DNA of 64,000 nt from Rickettsia rickettsii (GCF_001951015.1 NZ_CP018914.1:1200001-1264000), one strand, 5' to 3'; shown: positions 28,721 through 40,027, counted from the stretch's first letter. The notes: generated by a model not told the origin, from the letters alone. Translations and numbers: made by a program.

Positions 28721-31354
28721 ATGACTAAATTTACCACTGAAGAAGTTAGAAGTAAATTTATAACTTACTTTAAAGCAAATAATCATACACATGTACCGGC
28801 CAGCTCGTTAATTCCACACAATGACCCTAGCTTAATGTTTGTTAATTCCGGAATGGTACAATTTAAAAATGTTTTTACCGGACAAGGAAAAAGACCTTAT
28901 AACAAAGCGGTAACTAGTCAAAAGTCTCTTAGAGCCGGCGGCAAGCATAATGACCTTGAGAATGTAGGTTATACGGCAAGACATCATACCTTTTTTGAAA
29001 TGCTAGGTAATTTTTCATTCGGTGACTATTTTAAAGAACAAGCCATATATTACGCTTGGAATTTATTGACTAAAGAATTTGAACTCCCAAAAGACAAGCT
29101 GTATGCAACAATTTATCATACTGATGACGAAGCAGCTGCTTATTGGAAAAAAATAGCAGGTTTTGGGGATGATCGCATCATAAAGATCAAAACAAACGAT
29201 AATTTTTGGTCAATGGGTGATACTGGCCCTTGCGGTCCTTGTTCCGAAATTTTTTACGACCACGGTGAACAAATATATGGCGGACTTCCTGGTACTAAAG
29301 ATGAAGACGGTGATAGATTTATCGAGATTTGGAATATGGTATTTATGCAATATGAACAAATCGATAAAGATACTAGCATAGAATTATCGCAAAAATCTAT
29401 CGATACCGGTATGGGTCTTGAGCGTATGACGGCAGTATTACAGCATGTTAACAACAATTATGATATAGATTTATTTCAGGAAATAATTAATTTTACCGAA
29501 AATATAGTAAAAGTGAAAGCAGAGGGAGAAGCTAAATTTTCTTACCGAGTTATTGCCGACCACTTACGAGCAAGTAGCTTTTTAATAGCTGACGGCGTTA
29601 TTCCTTCAAATGAGGGGCGTGGTTACGTACTTCGCCGCATTATGCGAAGATCCATGAGGCATGCTCATATGCTTGGGTCAAAAGAACCTTTAATGTATAA
29701 ATTACTGCCAAAACTTGTTGATTTAATGGGGAATGTTTATCCTGAACTTAAAAGAGCAGAAAGCTTTATAAGCAGTATCTTAGAACAAGAAGAAATTAGA
29801 TTTAAAGCCACATTAGAACGTGGTCTCAAACTTCTTACCGAAGAAACAGAAACGCTAACAAAAGGTAATAAATTATCAGGAGAAGTAGCATTTAAACTAT
29901 ACGATACTTACGGATTTCCGCTTGATTTAACCGAAGATATTCTAAAAAACCGTGATATTGCCGTTGATCACAAAGGGTTTGAAGAACAAATGCTTATGCA
30001 AAAAGAACTTGCTAGAAAATCTTGGCTTGGCTCCGGTGAATCAAAAACCAATCAGTTGTGGTTTGATATCAAAGAGCAACATGGTAGCACGGAGTTTTTA
30101 GGATATACACTTAATGAAGCAAAATGTAAAATAATTGCATTAATCAAAAATAATAATTTAGTTAATGATATAAAAGAAATAGATACACAATTCCTATTAA
30201 TCAGCAACCAAACTCCTTTCTACGGTGAATCAGGCGGTCAAATAGGTGACATCGGAACGATATCTGCAAAAGATTCTGAAGTAGAAGTAATAGATACTTT
30301 AAAATATTTAGGTTCTATTATAGTCCACAAATGTATTTTGAAAAAGGGGCAGATTAACGTAGGCGAGAATGCTAATTTTAGTATAGACATAAGATATAGG
30401 CAAAATTTAAGAATTCATCATTCGGCAACGCATATATTACATGCAGTACTGCATGAGGTACTTGGGAAACATGTTACTCAAAAAGGTTCGTTAGTCGCTC
30501 CGACTTATTTACGCTTTGATATTAGCCATTCTAAAGCTGTGACTAATGAAGAAATCACTTTAATCGAAGATAAGGTAAATGAGATTATTAGAGATAATCA
30601 TGAAGTAACTACTACATTAATGGCAACTGAAGATGCAATTAAACAAGGAGCTATGGCACTGTTTGGCGAGAAATACGACTCTGAAGTAAGAGTAGTTAAG
30701 ATGGGTGAGACTTCTTTAGAATTATGCGGCGGTACGCATGTCAGACGTACCGGTGACATCGGTTGCTTTAAAATCACAAGCGAAAGTGCTATAGCAGCAG
30801 GTGTTCGTAGAATTGAAGCAGTTTGCGGTGAATTCGTAATTACATTAATGAGAGAAAATGATAGTTTACTTAAATCGATAGAAAGCAGTTTCAAAACTAA
30901 TAAAAATGAACTTATTACTAAGGTTAATAATATCTTAGAGCGTAACAAGGAAGTTGAGAAAGAGTTAGAAAAAACTCTTTTAGCTAGTTTAGATTTAAGT
31001 ATAGAGCAAATTGAAAAGCAAGCTGCACAAATAACAGGAATAAAACTATTATATAAAAAAGTAGGAAATATAGACAATAAAATATTACGTCAAGCTGCCG
31101 AAAATTTAACAAAAAAAGTAGAAGATTTGATAATGGTATATATTGCCGAGGGAATTGGTAAATTATCTATTACGGTTGCGGTGAGTAAAGCTATAACAGA
31201 CAAATACAATGCAGATATAATTGCAAAAAAACTTTCTTTATTCTTAGGTGGCAGCGGCGGAGGTGGACAAGCAAGCCTTGCTCAAGCCGGTGGAAATGAT
31301 ATAGGTAAGCTAACTAACATCCATGAAAAATTATACAGTTTATTGACAGTGTAG
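28721..31354 (+). CDS. alaS: Alanine-tRNA ligase
   Basis: Charges tRNA-Ala and edits mischarged Ser/Gly. The 877-residue protein has the class II catalytic core at the N terminus (EEVRSKFITYFKANNHTHVP; TGPCGPCSEIFYDHG near 165), the editing-domain zinc site (HHSATHILHAVLHE near 563 and CGGTHVRRTGD near 667), and the C-terminal GGSGGGGQASLAQAGG near 845. Length and motifs are complete. Confidence 0.98.
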   Translation: MTKFTTEEVRSKFITYFKANNHTHVPASSLIPHNDPSLMFVNSGMVQFKNVFTGQGKRPYNKAVTSQKSLRAGGKHNDLENVGYTARHHTFFEMLGNFSFGDYFKEQAIYYAWNLLTKEFELPKDKLYATIYHTDDEAAAYWKKIAGFGDDRIIKIKTNDNFWSMGDTGPCGPCSEIFYDHGEQIYGGLPGTKDEDGDRFIEIWNMVFMQYEQIDKDTSIELSQKSIDTGMGLERMTAVLQHVNNNYDIDLFQEIINFTENIVKVKAEGEAKFSYRVIADHLRASSFLIADGVIPSNEGRGYVLRRIMRRSMRHAHMLGSKEPLMYKLLPKLVDLMGNVYPELKRAESFISSILEQEEIRFKATLERGLKLLTEETETLTKGNKLSGEVAFKLYDTYGFPLDLTEDILKNRDIAVDHKGFEEQMLMQKELARKSWLGSGESKTNQLWFDIKEQHGSTEFLGYTLNEAKCKIIALIKNNNLVNDIKEIDTQFLLISNQTPFYGESGGQIGDIGTISAKDSEVEVIDTLKYLGSIIVHKCILKKGQINVGENANFSIDIRYRQNLRIHHSATHILHAVLHEVLGKHVTQKGSLVAPTYLRFDISHSKAVTNEEITLIEDKVNEIIRDNHEVTTTLMATEDAIKQGAMALFGEKYDSEVRVVKMGETSLELCGGTHVRRTGDIGCFKITSESAIAAGVRRIEAVCGEFVITLMRENDSLLKSIESSFKTNKNELITKVNNILERNKEVEKELEKTLLASLDLSIEQIEKQAAQITGIKLLYKKVGNIDNKILRQAAENLTKKVEDLIMVYIAEGIGKLSITVAVSKAITDKYNADIIAKKLSLFLGGSGGGGQASLAQAGGNDIGKLTNIHEKLYSLLTV

Positions 31355-31409
31355 TAGTGTACTAATTTAGGACGTCATTACGAGTGTGCTTTGTAGATGG
31401 ATACCCAGT

Positions 31410-31490
31410 TGTCATTGTGAGCAACAGTAGTACTTGTGTGGCAATCTCGTCAAATATCCTGAGATTACTTCGTAATTTCCTCGCAATGAC
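31410..31490. repeat. Family B palindromic element between alaS and truA
   Basis: TGTCATTGTGAGCAACAGTA ... GTGGCAATCTC ... GAGATTACTTCG ... CCTCGCAATGAC, in the convergent alaS/truA gap. Further repeat-like debris (GCATTGTAATGACA) extends to about 31540. Confidence 0.75.
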
Positions 31491-31553
31491 AAGGTGGTAT
31501 CCACATAACAATGCCTATGCAGGGAGGCATTGTAATGACAAAATTTATGGTTG

Positions 31554-32291
31554 TTAATACGCTGCTTTCACAAAATAAAGACCGGAGGCGGGAGCAGTAG
31601 GACCAGCGGCTTTTCTATCTTTGGCTTCTAAAACATCTTTAATTTGTTCTGCCTGCCAAATATTTTTACCAACAAGTACTAAACTGCCAACAATATTACG
31701 TACCATATGATGCAAAAATGACGGGGCTGAAAGATATAATTTTATTTCTTCGTCTTCTTTAATAATATTAAGTTCAGTTAAAGTTTTAATCGGTGATTTT
31801 GATTGACATGAGCTAGCCCTAAATGAAGTAAAATCATGTTTGCCTAATAGATAGGCGGCAGCTTGTTGCATAGCCGGAACATCTAAAGGTGAACTAATCC
31901 ACCATGCTCTATTTAAATCAATTACCGATGGATAAGGTCTATTAATAATTCTATATATATAATAACGAGAGGTAGCCGAAAACCTAGCATGAAAATTATT
32001 GGGGGCTAATTCACAATTCCATACTCCTACGGCATACGGTCTTACAAAATAGTTGATAGCTGTAATAATTTTGTGAGGTTCTAAATATTTTGAAAGATCA
32101 AAATGTGCTACTTGACCTACAGCATGAACACCGGCATCTGTCCTTCCTGCCCCAAACAATATCACCTGTTCACCGGAAAATTTATAAATCGCTTCTTCTA
32201 ATATCTGCTGTACCGACATTACTCCTGCTTGTCTTTGCCAACCTGCAAGATCCGTGCCTAAATATTCAATGGTAATTTTATATCGATACAT
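31554..32291 (-). CDS. truA: tRNA pseudouridine(38-40) synthase
   Basis: Makes pseudouridine at positions 38-40 in tRNA anticodon arms. The 245-residue protein starts [20 protein letters not shown]; the catalytic motif GRTDAGVHA with the nucleophilic Asp is near residue 51, and RYYIYRI and the late [13 protein letters not shown] complete the family pattern. Length is normal. It stands between two repeats. Confidence 0.97.
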   Translation of the reverse strand: MYRYKITIEYLGTDLAGWQRQAGVMSVQQILEEAIYKFSGEQVILFGAGRTDAGVHAVGQVAHFDLSKYLEPHKIITAINYFVRPYAVGVWNCELAPNNFHARFSATSRYYIYRIINRPYPSVIDLNRAWWISSPLDVPAMQQAAAYLLGKHDFTSFRASSCQSKSPIKTLTELNIIKEDEEIKLYLSAPSFLHHMVRNIVGSLVLVGKNIWQAEQIKDVLEAKDRKAAGPTAPASGLYFVKAAY

Positions 32292-32300
32292 AATAGCCCA

Positions 32301-32375
32301 CTGTCATCCCGTGGCTTGACCACGGGATCTTGTATCACAGCCCGTGTCCTGAGATCCCAAATCACAGGATGACAG
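32301..32375. repeat. Family C palindromic element (copy 1)
   Basis: CTGTCATCCCGTGGCTTGAC CACGGGATC ... GAGATCCC ... CAGGATGACAG. Ends pair with each other and inner arms pair as well; a family distinct from A and B, also seen at 56830 and 59785. Confidence 0.85.
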
Positions 32376-32386
32376 TATAAGTATTA

Positions 32387-34291
32387 TCATGCTTCTAGTA
32401 AATCCGATGGATTACCATCACCACGCTTTCCTCCGCTTCTAAAGCTATTAAGTTTTTTGGATCTAATAGGATGTTGTAACTTTCTTAAAGCTTTTGACTC
32501 GATTTGTCTTATACGTTCTCTAGTTACTTTAAATTGCTGCCCTACTTCTTCTAATGTATGGTCAGTATTCATACCTATACCGAAACGCATTCTAAGCACT
32601 CTTTCTTCACGAGGCGTAAGGGTGGCAAGTACTCTAGTGGTAACTTCTCGTAAATTTGACTGAATTGCCGCATCAATCGGTGCTACTGCATTCTTATCTT
32701 CGATAAAATCGCCTAATTGACCGCCGTCACTATCATCACCTACGGGATTCTCAAGACTTATAGGTTCTTTAGCTATTTTCATGACTTTACGCACTTTATC
32801 AAGCGGCATTGAAAGACGGTTAGCGATTTCCGTTGCTGTTGGTTCGTATCCGAGTTCATTAAGCATTTGTCTTGAAGTACGTAGTATCTTATTAATTGTT
32901 TCAATCATATGCACAGGAATACGTATAGTCCTTGCTTGATCGGCAATAGCTCTTGTTATAGCTTGTCTAATCCACCACGTAGCATAGGTAGAGAATTTAT
33001 AACCACGGCGATATTCAAATTTATCCACTGCTTTCATAAGTCCTATATTACCTTCTTGAATTAAATCTAAAAACTGCAATCCTCTATTAGCGTATTTTTT
33101 AGCAATAGATATAACTAAACGTAAATTCGCTTCTATCATATCTTTTTTTGCTTGTAGCGTTTGTCTCTCGCTTTTTTGTATAGTATTCACTAGTTTTTTA
33201 AAATCATTAACTAAAAGACCGGTTTTAGATTCTATAACCGATAATTCAGCAATCATTTGATCTATATAATCCGATTCTTTAGTCATTAACTCTTTCCAAG
33301 CGACTTTTTTATTTTTCAGCATTTTTTCTTTCCATGCTGCATTGATAACCGATCCTATATATTCATCAAGGAAATTTTGGCGAGTTACTCCATATTTTTC
33401 AGCAAGTTTTAAAAAAGCTGTTTCTTTATTAATTAAATCACGATTTATTCCATACATCTTACCTAAAATTTCTTCCGTTCTTTTAGAATTAAAATGTATT
33501 TCCGAAACTTCATTTATTAATAATTCCAAATTATTATATTTTTTGCTATTTTGTAAAACCTTTGGCTCAAAAGATTTCTCATAACATTTTTTAGCTTCAA
33601 TGAGTAGCTCTTCGCAGATAAAAGCAATCTTTTTCATACGCTCTATAATATTAGGTAATATCTGCGTTTCTACTCTAGACATAGATAAGTGATTATCCTC
33701 ATGCTCTTCTCCTTCGGTCTCACTACTATGTTCTTCATCATTTTCGGGTGTTTCGTCATGTAACATGTTAGCTTCTAAATCTATCAGATCACGTAGTAAC
33801 ATTTTTTCATTAACTAAATCTTCATACCATACTATAAAACAACGCATAGCAATAGGGCTTCTACATAAGGAAGCAGTCATTGTTTTATGTCCTTCCTCAA
33901 TCCTTTTTGCTATTTCTACTTCATGTTCACGAGTTAAAAGATCGACTCCCCCCATATCCTTAAGATATAATCTTACAGGATCATCGGTAGTACCTATATT
34001 TTCTTCTTCTACCTCATCCTCAGGTTCATTATCAACATTGGTAGATAGCTTAAATTCTTCATCCATTCCGATATCAAGCTTAATTTCATCATCTTCATTA
34101 GATTCTAAAATATCTACTCCTGCATCGGAAAATTTTAATATAGCTTCCTCTAATTGTCTTATTGAAGGATTTTTATTAAGAGGAAGAGCGTTGTTTATAT
34201 CATCATAAGTGACCGGTATCTTTTTAGATTTAGCTTTTTTAAGTAAACTATCTATTTTATCTAGATCATTGTCTATATTGCTATTGCTCAT
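32387..34291 (-). CDS. rpoD: RNA polymerase primary sigma factor RpoD
   Basis: Housekeeping sigma-70. The 634-residue protein has an acidic N-terminal region 1.1, region 1.2 ([17 protein letters not shown] near 100), a long non-conserved insert, region 2 ([20 protein letters not shown] ... [12 protein letters not shown] near 395-430), region 3, and region 4 helix-turn-helix ([20 protein letters not shown] near 585). It lies 44 bases downstream of dnaG on the same strand, the core of the macromolecular synthesis operon; rpsU is not next to it. Confidence 0.98.
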   Translation of the reverse strand: MSNSNIDNDLDKIDSLLKKAKSKKIPVTYDDINNALPLNKNPSIRQLEEAILKFSDAGVDILESNEDDEIKLDIGMDEEFKLSTNVDNEPEDEVEEENIGTTDDPVRLYLKDMGGVDLLTREHEVEIAKRIEEGHKTMTASLCRSPIAMRCFIVWYEDLVNEKMLLRDLIDLEANMLHDETPENDEEHSSETEGEEHEDNHLSMSRVETQILPNIIERMKKIAFICEELLIEAKKCYEKSFEPKVLQNSKKYNNLELLINEVSEIHFNSKRTEEILGKMYGINRDLINKETAFLKLAEKYGVTRQNFLDEYIGSVINAAWKEKMLKNKKVAWKELMTKESDYIDQMIAELSVIESKTGLLVNDFKKLVNTIQKSERQTLQAKKDMIEANLRLVISIAKKYANRGLQFLDLIQEGNIGLMKAVDKFEYRRGYKFSTYATWWIRQAITRAIADQARTIRIPVHMIETINKILRTSRQMLNELGYEPTATEIANRLSMPLDKVRKVMKIAKEPISLENPVGDDSDGGQLGDFIEDKNAVAPIDAAIQSNLREVTTRVLATLTPREERVLRMRFGIGMNTDHTLEEVGQQFKVTRERIRQIESKALRKLQHPIRSKKLNSFRSGGKRGDGNPSDLLEA

Positions 34292-34335
34292 TAAATACCT
34301 ATATGCTTTTTTCTTTTAAAAGAAGTTTGAAATAA

Positions 34336-36123
34336 TTAAGTTATCGTGTGATTAATAAAAGATTCGTTTAAAACTTGCAGTTCATTTGCAATCTTCAGAA
34401 TTTCTTTTTTATATAGTAAAACTTTTTCAAAGTCGTGATTGTCAGTACTGTTTATGGTAATAGCGTATTCTTGTTGTAAATTTATTAGATAATATTTCTT
34501 ATGTAGCCACTGCCATAATAAATCCAGTCTGATATTATTTTTATTACATGAGATATCTAAAAACAAATTATCCGTTTTTGATAATAATAAAAAAATATCA
34601 AAAAAGCTAGTTTTTTCCACAATTGCAGTAATTTCACTTGCTTCTACGTTATTATCTATAATCTCGTTTAAATACCAATTACGGAATTCTTCAAGCGATT
34701 TATTATTAAAATTTAAATTTAAGATGAAATCTCTAATATCTTTTTCTTCAAGTATTATAGGAAATTTAACCAACAAAGCACAAAAAGCGTGTTCTAGTAT
34801 TTCAAGCTCCGAATAGCCGTGACTTGAAATTATAGGAGCCAAATTTGAGTTTTTAGTTGTAGCTTTCTTCTGCGTTGTAACTAAATTTTGCCATATTTGA
34901 TCTTTAAAAAACCTGTAATAACTTACTTTTAAATCACTATCCGATATTTTGCTGCAATAATTTTTTAAATTTTTCTCTAAATTAGCTTTTTCTTCCGCAG
35001 TTTTAAAACTCTTGCCGCTATACTCAATATGCCAAATCATTTCTGATAAGCTTATTCTTTTATCTATAAGCTTTGCAAAAAAATCAGCACCGTTTTTATT
35101 TACTGCATCATCGGGATCAAGTCCGCTGGGTAACCTAATAAAAGAAATTTTCTTTTCACTATTAATAAGCGGTAATGCTAAGTTAATAGTTCTTATACTA
35201 GCTTTTATGCCTGCATTATCTCCGTCAAGACATAATATAATTTCATCGCCAGCACGCCACAATTTATGTAAGTGATTCTCAGTAACGCTAGTACCGAGAC
35301 TCGCAACCGTTTCACTAAAACCTGCTTGATGTAGTGCTATAACATCAAAATAACCTTCTACTAAAATCGAATGATTTTTTTTATAGCTACTGCTTATCGC
35401 TTTATGCTCACCGTATAGAGTTTCACTTTTTTGAAATACTGTAGTTTCAGGTGAATTTAAGTATTTAGGCAGCCCCTCCCCTAGTACTCTACCGCCAAAG
35501 CCTACAATTTTATTGTAAATATTTCTAATTGGAATAGTAATACGGTTAGAAAATAAATTATATATTTCACCGTTTTCTCGCTTGCCGATTAGCCCTGCTT
35601 TACCAAGTTTTATAATATCTATATTTTTATCGTGAAAAAATTTTTCAAATTTATTATTCTTCGGGGCAAAACCTATTGAAAACTCTTTTACTGTTTCTTC
35701 GGTAATACCCCTTTCGTGTAGATAATGTAATATTTCAGGTGTTAATTGTGTCCTGAAAAACTTATTGGCGAGTTCTAAAATATTTAGAATTTCATCGGAT
35801 TCTTCATAAAATTCTTTCTGTTTTGCAGTTAATTTCGGTATCTCTATACCGTAATCGATTGCAAGCTTTATAGCAGACTCATTATAAGATAAACCGCTAA
35901 TATTAGAAGTAAATTTTATAACGTCACCGGCTGCTTTACAACCAAAACAATAGAAAAATCTCTTACTATTACTAACCGTAAAAGATGGGGTCTTTTCTTG
36001 ATGGAAGGGACATAAACCTACATAGTTACCGGATTTTCTAGTTAAAGCTACTTTTTGCCGCACTACATCCGATATGTTAATACGGTTTCTTAAGAACTCA
36101 TAAAATTCTGGTGCAACTCTCAT
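34336..36123 (-). CDS. dnaG: DNA primase
   Basis: Synthesises RNA primers for replication. The 595-residue protein has the CHC2 zinc finger (CPFHQEKTPSF then FYCFGCKAAGD, residues ~38-64), the catalytic core, and the TOPRIM acidic motifs (LVEGYFDVIAL near 255; LCLDGDNAGIKA near 300). The C-terminal helicase-binding region is less conserved. It is cotranscribed with rpoD downstream and follows the polyprenol-kinase-like gene after four bases. Confidence 0.97.
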   Translation of the reverse strand: MRVAPEFYEFLRNRINISDVVRQKVALTRKSGNYVGLCPFHQEKTPSFTVSNSKRFFYCFGCKAAGDVIKFTSNISGLSYNESAIKLAIDYGIEIPKLTAKQKEFYEESDEILNILELANKFFRTQLTPEILHYLHERGITEETVKEFSIGFAPKNNKFEKFFHDKNIDIIKLGKAGLIGKRENGEIYNLFSNRITIPIRNIYNKIVGFGGRVLGEGLPKYLNSPETTVFQKSETLYGEHKAISSSYKKNHSILVEGYFDVIALHQAGFSETVASLGTSVTENHLHKLWRAGDEIILCLDGDNAGIKASIRTINLALPLINSEKKISFIRLPSGLDPDDAVNKNGADFFAKLIDKRISLSEMIWHIEYSGKSFKTAEEKANLEKNLKNYCSKISDSDLKVSYYRFFKDQIWQNLVTTQKKATTKNSNLAPIISSHGYSELEILEHAFCALLVKFPIILEEKDIRDFILNLNFNNKSLEEFRNWYLNEIIDNNVEASEITAIVEKTSFFDIFLLLSKTDNLFLDISCNKNNIRLDLLWQWLHKKYYLINLQQEYAITINSTDNHDFEKVLLYKKEILKIANELQVLNESFINHTIT

Positions 36124-36127
36124 TATA

Positions 36128-36742
36128 TTACAATATGTAGGAAAGAATAGCTGTAGAAAGACAATAAGAAAGCGGTATAGACAAATTATCGTTAATTTTT
36201 AAATCTTTTGAATAAAATTCAGCTAATGTAGCCCCTATGCAGCTTATAATAATACTAATAAAACTTGTATTATATCCTAAATAGAAATACACTAATATAC
36301 TTATAAAAATTGCAGAAGCTAAAAAGGTAATAGAACCGGCTATAGATTTACCGTTACCTAAGCTATTTCCTATTTTAACGCCGACAAGAGCCGCTAAACA
36401 ATCTGAAATAATTAAAATCAACCATGAACAAATCACTAAATTTTTAGGGAAAAGAAGAGCAGTTAAGAAAAAACCGATCATCATAAAGCTAACGCCGCTT
36501 AAAGCAAAAGAACCGTTATTTTCTTCAAGCCTTATAACTTTTGAAAAAAATCTAGTTACAAATTCGCTAATTTTTGCATTATTATGACGTGATACATCTA
36601 AATATAATGTAATAGCCGTTATTATAAATAATAATAACGTAATAGCGGTTCTTGGAATAAATAAATAAAGCAGCGGAAATATTATAGCCAATAGGTGGAA
36701 AATTTTACGCTTTTTCTCAAAGTCAAAATCTTTAATTTCCAT
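36128..36742 (-). CDS. Dolichol/phytol kinase-like CTP-dependent membrane kinase
   Basis: A 204-residue integral membrane protein with about six hydrophobic helices. The family features of SEC59/VTE5 and related bacterial kinases are visible: RKIFHLLAIIFPL near the N terminus and ISDCLAALVGVKIG ... GKSIAGSITFLASA around 112-143. Members phosphorylate polyprenols, phytol or diacylglycerol with CTP; the lipid substrate here is unknown. It is the first gene of the transcript with dnaG and rpoD (four-base gap). Confidence 0.82.
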   Translation of the reverse strand: MEIKDFDFEKKRKIFHLLAIIFPLLYLFIPRTAITLLLFIITAITLYLDVSRHNNAKISEFVTRFFSKVIRLEENNGSFALSGVSFMMIGFFLTALLFPKNLVICSWLILIISDCLAALVGVKIGNSLGNGKSIAGSITFLASAIFISILVYFYLGYNTSFISIIISCIGATLAEFYSKDLKINDNLSIPLSYCLSTAILSYIL

Positions 36743-36808
36743 AAGATTACTAATTTGTTGCTATTGTTATATGAGAAATAATGCCAACATCATTGCAAAC
36801 AGTATTCG

Positions 36809-36838
36809 ATGTCATGCCTGCTTTCGCAGGCATGACAT
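36809..36838. repeat. Family A element as a perfect hairpin
   Basis: ATGTCATGCCTGC followed by TTTC and GCAGGCATGACAT: 13 paired bases on each side. Located between the divergent kinase-like gene and greA. Confidence 0.85.
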
Positions 36839-37002
36839 AACAGAATCCGCTTAGACAAGGACCACTTGCAATGACAATATTTAGGCAATGCCAAATAATT
36901 AAAAAGGCTTATTTGACAAATTTCACTATTACAAATATACTTGCTGAAATCTATATTATTGAAAATAGTATACTAAAATTACTAAATCTATACAATATAA
37001 TT

Positions 37003-37491
37003 ATGAATACAAAATTTCCTATCACCGCTAAAGGTTTTGAAAAATTAGAACACGAGCTTAAACATTTAAAACATGTAGAACGTAAAAAAATTAGTGCAGA
37101 TATAGCAGAAGCACGAGAACATGGCGATTTATCCGAGAATGCGGAATATGAAGCGGCACGTGAGAAACAAGCATTTATAGAAGGGCGTATTAAAGAGCTT
37201 GAAGATATGACGGCAAGAGCGGAAATTATTGATATTGGTAAATTATCGGGAGATAACATAAAATTCGGGGCTACGGTTACTTTGATCGACGACGATACTG
37301 AAGAAGAAGTAACATATATTATTGTAGGAGAATATGAAGCCGATATAACTAGAAAAAGAGTTTCAATCGCTTCTCCTATAGCAAAAGCTTTGATTGGAAA
37401 ATCGGTAGGTGATTTTGTAGAAGTTACAACACCGAAAGGATCTAAATCATACGAAGTAGTTACCGTTGAATATAAAGAACTAGAACTTTAA
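37003..37491 (+). CDS. greA: Transcription elongation factor GreA
   Basis: Rescues backtracked RNA polymerase by stimulating transcript cleavage. I choose ATG 37003 ([20 protein letters not shown], 162 residues), the family's normal length; the frame is open from 36871, but the extra 44 codons do not resemble the family. The coiled-coil tip [17 protein letters not shown] with its acidic residues is near 42-48, and the C-terminal FKBP-like domain ends with the VEY of [12 protein letters not shown]. Confidence 0.97.
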   Translation: MNTKFPITAKGFEKLEHELKHLKHVERKKISADIAEAREHGDLSENAEYEAAREKQAFIEGRIKELEDMTARAEIIDIGKLSGDNIKFGATVTLIDDDTEEEVTYIIVGEYEADITRKRVSIASPIAKALIGKSVGDFVEVTTPKGSKSYEVVTVEYKELEL

Positions 37492-37648
37492 TTTGATTTT
37501 TTTGTCACTATAAACGTTAACCGTATGGCTTGTTATGTCATTCCCGCCTACTTAGAACGACATCGAGTAGGTTTTTCGATCCATGTAACAACCCCTGCTC
37601 CTTGCAATGACGATTTGGGTATCAACAACGCAGGTATGACATTATTAA

Positions 37649-38047
37649 TTACTTCTTCTTAAACATCTCGAGCATTCTTTTTGTTACTATAAATCCGCCG
37701 AAGATATTTATAGAAGCAAGCAGCGTTGCAAAATACCCTAGTAGACCAGGGAACCCAAAAGCAGAGCTACTTGCAGCAATCATAGAACTAAGAACTATAA
37801 TACCTGAAATAGCGTTAGTAATAGACATAAGCGGAGTATGGAGTGCAGGCGTTACTTTCCACACAACATAATAGCCCACAAAAGAAGCTAATACAAAAAT
37901 AGTTATAGCAAATACTAGCGGATCTATAGTACTTGTGTTTGTTTGCCAACTAGTATCTATTACCAAATCTTTTAATTTATCTGATAATTCTTGGGTATTA
38001 TGGGCAATTTCAGCAGCCTGTTTAGCCATCGTCGGTAATTGATTCAT
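37649..38047 (-). CDS. pntAB: NAD(P) transhydrogenase subunit alpha 2 (membrane part)
   Basis: Membrane portion of the split alpha subunit of the proton-translocating transhydrogenase. The 132-residue protein has three membrane helices (about 46-66, 73-95, 99-120) and the conserved [20 protein letters not shown]. Its ATG overlaps the pntAA stop (ATGA). The beta subunit pntB is not downstream here, so it must lie elsewhere for a functional complex. Confidence 0.93.
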   Translation of the reverse strand: MNQLPTMAKQAAEIAHNTQELSDKLKDLVIDTSWQTNTSTIDPLVFAITIFVLASFVGYYVVWKVTPALHTPLMSITNAISGIIVLSSMIAASSSAFGFPGLLGYFATLLASINIFGGFIVTKRMLEMFKKK

Positions 38048-39168
38048 ATATTTAATTTCTCACTCACAATTTTTCCGTCTTTAGTAATCAACATCTCACG
38101 TACTAACGCATCATCCATATTAAACTTACCATCTTGCAATGCATAGGTTAGAAAATTATACAAATTCTTAGCATATAATTTTGAGCTGTCGGTAGCAATT
38201 TTAGTAGCAAGGTTTGATAAACCTATTATGGTCACTCCGTGCTTAGTAACGATCTTATCCGGTTCTGAATCTTCCACGTTCCCGCCTGTACTAGTCGCTA
38301 TATCAACAATCACTGAGCCGCGCTTCATAGATTCTAGCATTTTTTCCGTAACAAGCAGAGGTGCTTTTTTTCCCGGAATTTGTGCAGTAGTAATCACTAT
38401 ATCATATCCTTTAATAATTTTTGCTAAAAACTCTTCTTGTTTAGCTTTATAATCTTCCGAACTCTCGTAAGCATAGCCTGATTTATCTTGTAAATCCTCC
38501 TGTAATTCCGGTGAAACAAACTTAGCTCCTAAGCTTTCTACCTGCTCTTTGGTAGCAGCTCTTACATCATATCCTGCAACAATGCTACCAAGCCTTTTTG
38601 CCGTTGCAATAGCTTGAAGACCGGCAACACCGATACCAAGCACTAAAGTTTTACACGGTGAAATCGTCCCTGCTGCCGTCATCATCATAGGAAAAGCCCT
38701 TGTATAATGATAGCTTGCTTCAATTACCGCTCTATAGCCTACTAAGTTACTTTGAGAAGATAAAGCGTCCATATTTTGAGCTTTAGTAATTCTCGGCACA
38801 AACTCCATAGCAAAAGTCGTAAGGTTTTTTTTAGCTGCCGCTTTTATATATTCATGATTTAAATAAGGCGATAATAATCCTACAATAATTGCTCCTTTTT
38901 TTGCAAATTCAAGCTCACTATATTTATCTGTAACGGATGAAGGTTGCACCTTTAATATAATATCAGCATCAGAAATAATTTCGAGTGGTACCGAAGATAT
39001 TTTAGCACCTAGAGCAACATATTCTTCATCAAGAAAACCGGCATGAAGCCCTATATCTTTTTCTACCATAACCGTATAGCCTTTTTTGACTAGCAATCCT
39101 GCTACTTCAGGAGTTATTACGGCTCGTGTTTCATTCTTGGCTTTTTCTTTTAAAGCAACGATTTTCAT
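38044..39168 (-). CDS. pntAA: NAD(P) transhydrogenase subunit alpha 1 (NAD-binding)
   Basis: NAD(H)-binding domain of the transhydrogenase that couples proton flow to NADPH formation. The 374-residue protein begins [20 protein letters not shown] and has [19 protein letters not shown], the Rossmann motif [19 protein letters not shown] near 172 and the mobile-loop region near 220-240. It is coupled to the membrane subunit gene by a four-base overlap. Confidence 0.95.
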   Translation of the reverse strand: MKIVALKEKAKNETRAVITPEVAGLLVKKGYTVMVEKDIGLHAGFLDEEYVALGAKISSVPLEIISDADIILKVQPSSVTDKYSELEFAKKGAIIVGLLSPYLNHEYIKAAAKKNLTTFAMEFVPRITKAQNMDALSSQSNLVGYRAVIEASYHYTRAFPMMMTAAGTISPCKTLVLGIGVAGLQAIATAKRLGSIVAGYDVRAATKEQVESLGAKFVSPELQEDLQDKSGYAYESSEDYKAKQEEFLAKIIKGYDIVITTAQIPGKKAPLLVTEKMLESMKRGSVIVDIATSTGGNVEDSEPDKIVTKHGVTIIGLSNLATKIATDSSKLYAKNLYNFLTYALQDGKFNMDDALVREMLITKDGKIVSEKLNI

Positions 39169-39243
39169 AAATACTAATTATATTTTGCATTAACTGAATA
39201 CATAAGGTATTTTAAACATAATTTAAAATATAAAACAACGAAA

Positions 39244-39882
39244 ATGAAAAAAATATTTTTTCTAATCATTATTTATCTTTTTGTGAATTCAAGCTTAGCA
39301 TTTGGGGCAGATGATAAAACAGCTATTTCGGAGCTAAAAACTTATCTACGTAAGATAAAATCGGTTGCGATAGATTTTACTCAAGAAGATTCGTACGGTA
39401 AAATAGTTAAAGGAAAATTACTGATCCATAAACCTTATAATTTTAGATGTAATTATTATCCTCCTTTCCCTTTAGTTATAATAGGTACTAAAAATTTCGT
39501 ATCGATGTATGATTATGATATGGAGCAAGTAAGCCGTATTAATAGAAGCGAAAATACATTTAATTTTTTATTAGAAGATAATGAGCATTTTGACAAGGAT
39601 TTTGTTTTTGAAGCGGTAATTAACGCAAGAAATATTTCTAAAATTACTATCTATCATACTCTAACAGAAAAACGTAGCGAAATTACTTTTAATAAAGCTA
39701 CTCAACAAATTGAAGCATTAAAAATATTTGAAGATAATAATATAGTCACTATTACTTTTGATAAAATAGCTAAAGTACAAAAATTTTCCGATGATTTGTT
39801 TAAAATAAAAAACCCTGAAATATTCGGTCCTCCTAAAAGATTAACAAAATCGGAAATAGAAAAAAAATATATTGTTTCTTAA
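39244..39882 (+). CDS. lolA: Outer membrane lipoprotein carrier LolA-like
   Basis: Periplasmic shuttle for lipoproteins between LolCDE and the outer membrane. The 212-residue protein has a signal peptide (MKKIFFLIIIYLFVNSSLAFGA) and the LolA fold pattern: ISELKTYLRKIKSVAIDFTQ, KGKLLIHKPYNFRCNYYPP and a late FKIKNPEIFG. LolA-family paralogues exist, so lolA is a family-level call. It lies just upstream of the 4.5S RNA and dnaX. Confidence 0.82.
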   Translation: MKKIFFLIIIYLFVNSSLAFGADDKTAISELKTYLRKIKSVAIDFTQEDSYGKIVKGKLLIHKPYNFRCNYYPPFPLVIIGTKNFVSMYDYDMEQVSRINRSENTFNFLLEDNEHFDKDFVFEAVINARNISKITIYHTLTEKRSEITFNKATQQIEALKIFEDNNIVTITFDKIAKVQKFSDDLFKIKNPEIFGPPKRLTKSEIEKKYIVS

Positions 39883-39903
39883 AAATAAACAGGTTATGTT
39901 AAT

Positions 39904-39992
39904 TATGCTAGTAGTGGGCATTGTACCTGTTTAGTCGGTCAGGTCTGAAAGGAAGCAGCCAGAGTGGGATTCGATGGGTCATTACTAGCATT
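39904..39992 (+). ncRNA. ffs: Signal recognition particle 4.5S RNA
   Basis: The conserved SRP domain IV hairpin is visible: GTCAGGTCTGAAAGGAAGCA with GCC, preceded by GTACCTG. The RNA ends pair as ATGCTAGTAGTG (39905-39916) with CATTACTAGCAT. It binds Ffh for co-translational membrane targeting. Exact ends are estimated. Confidence 0.94.
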
Positions 39993-40027
39993 ATTCTAAT
40001 TTTGATGTCATTAAGGCGGCTCGTTTT

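Noticed and set aside
28477-28792. Two ORFs across the repeat before alaS
   Set aside because: Both are driven by repeat sequence and overlap alaS or the GspL-like gene.
36871-37002. 44-codon N-terminal extension of greA
   Set aside because: No similarity to GreA and the standard length starts at 37003.
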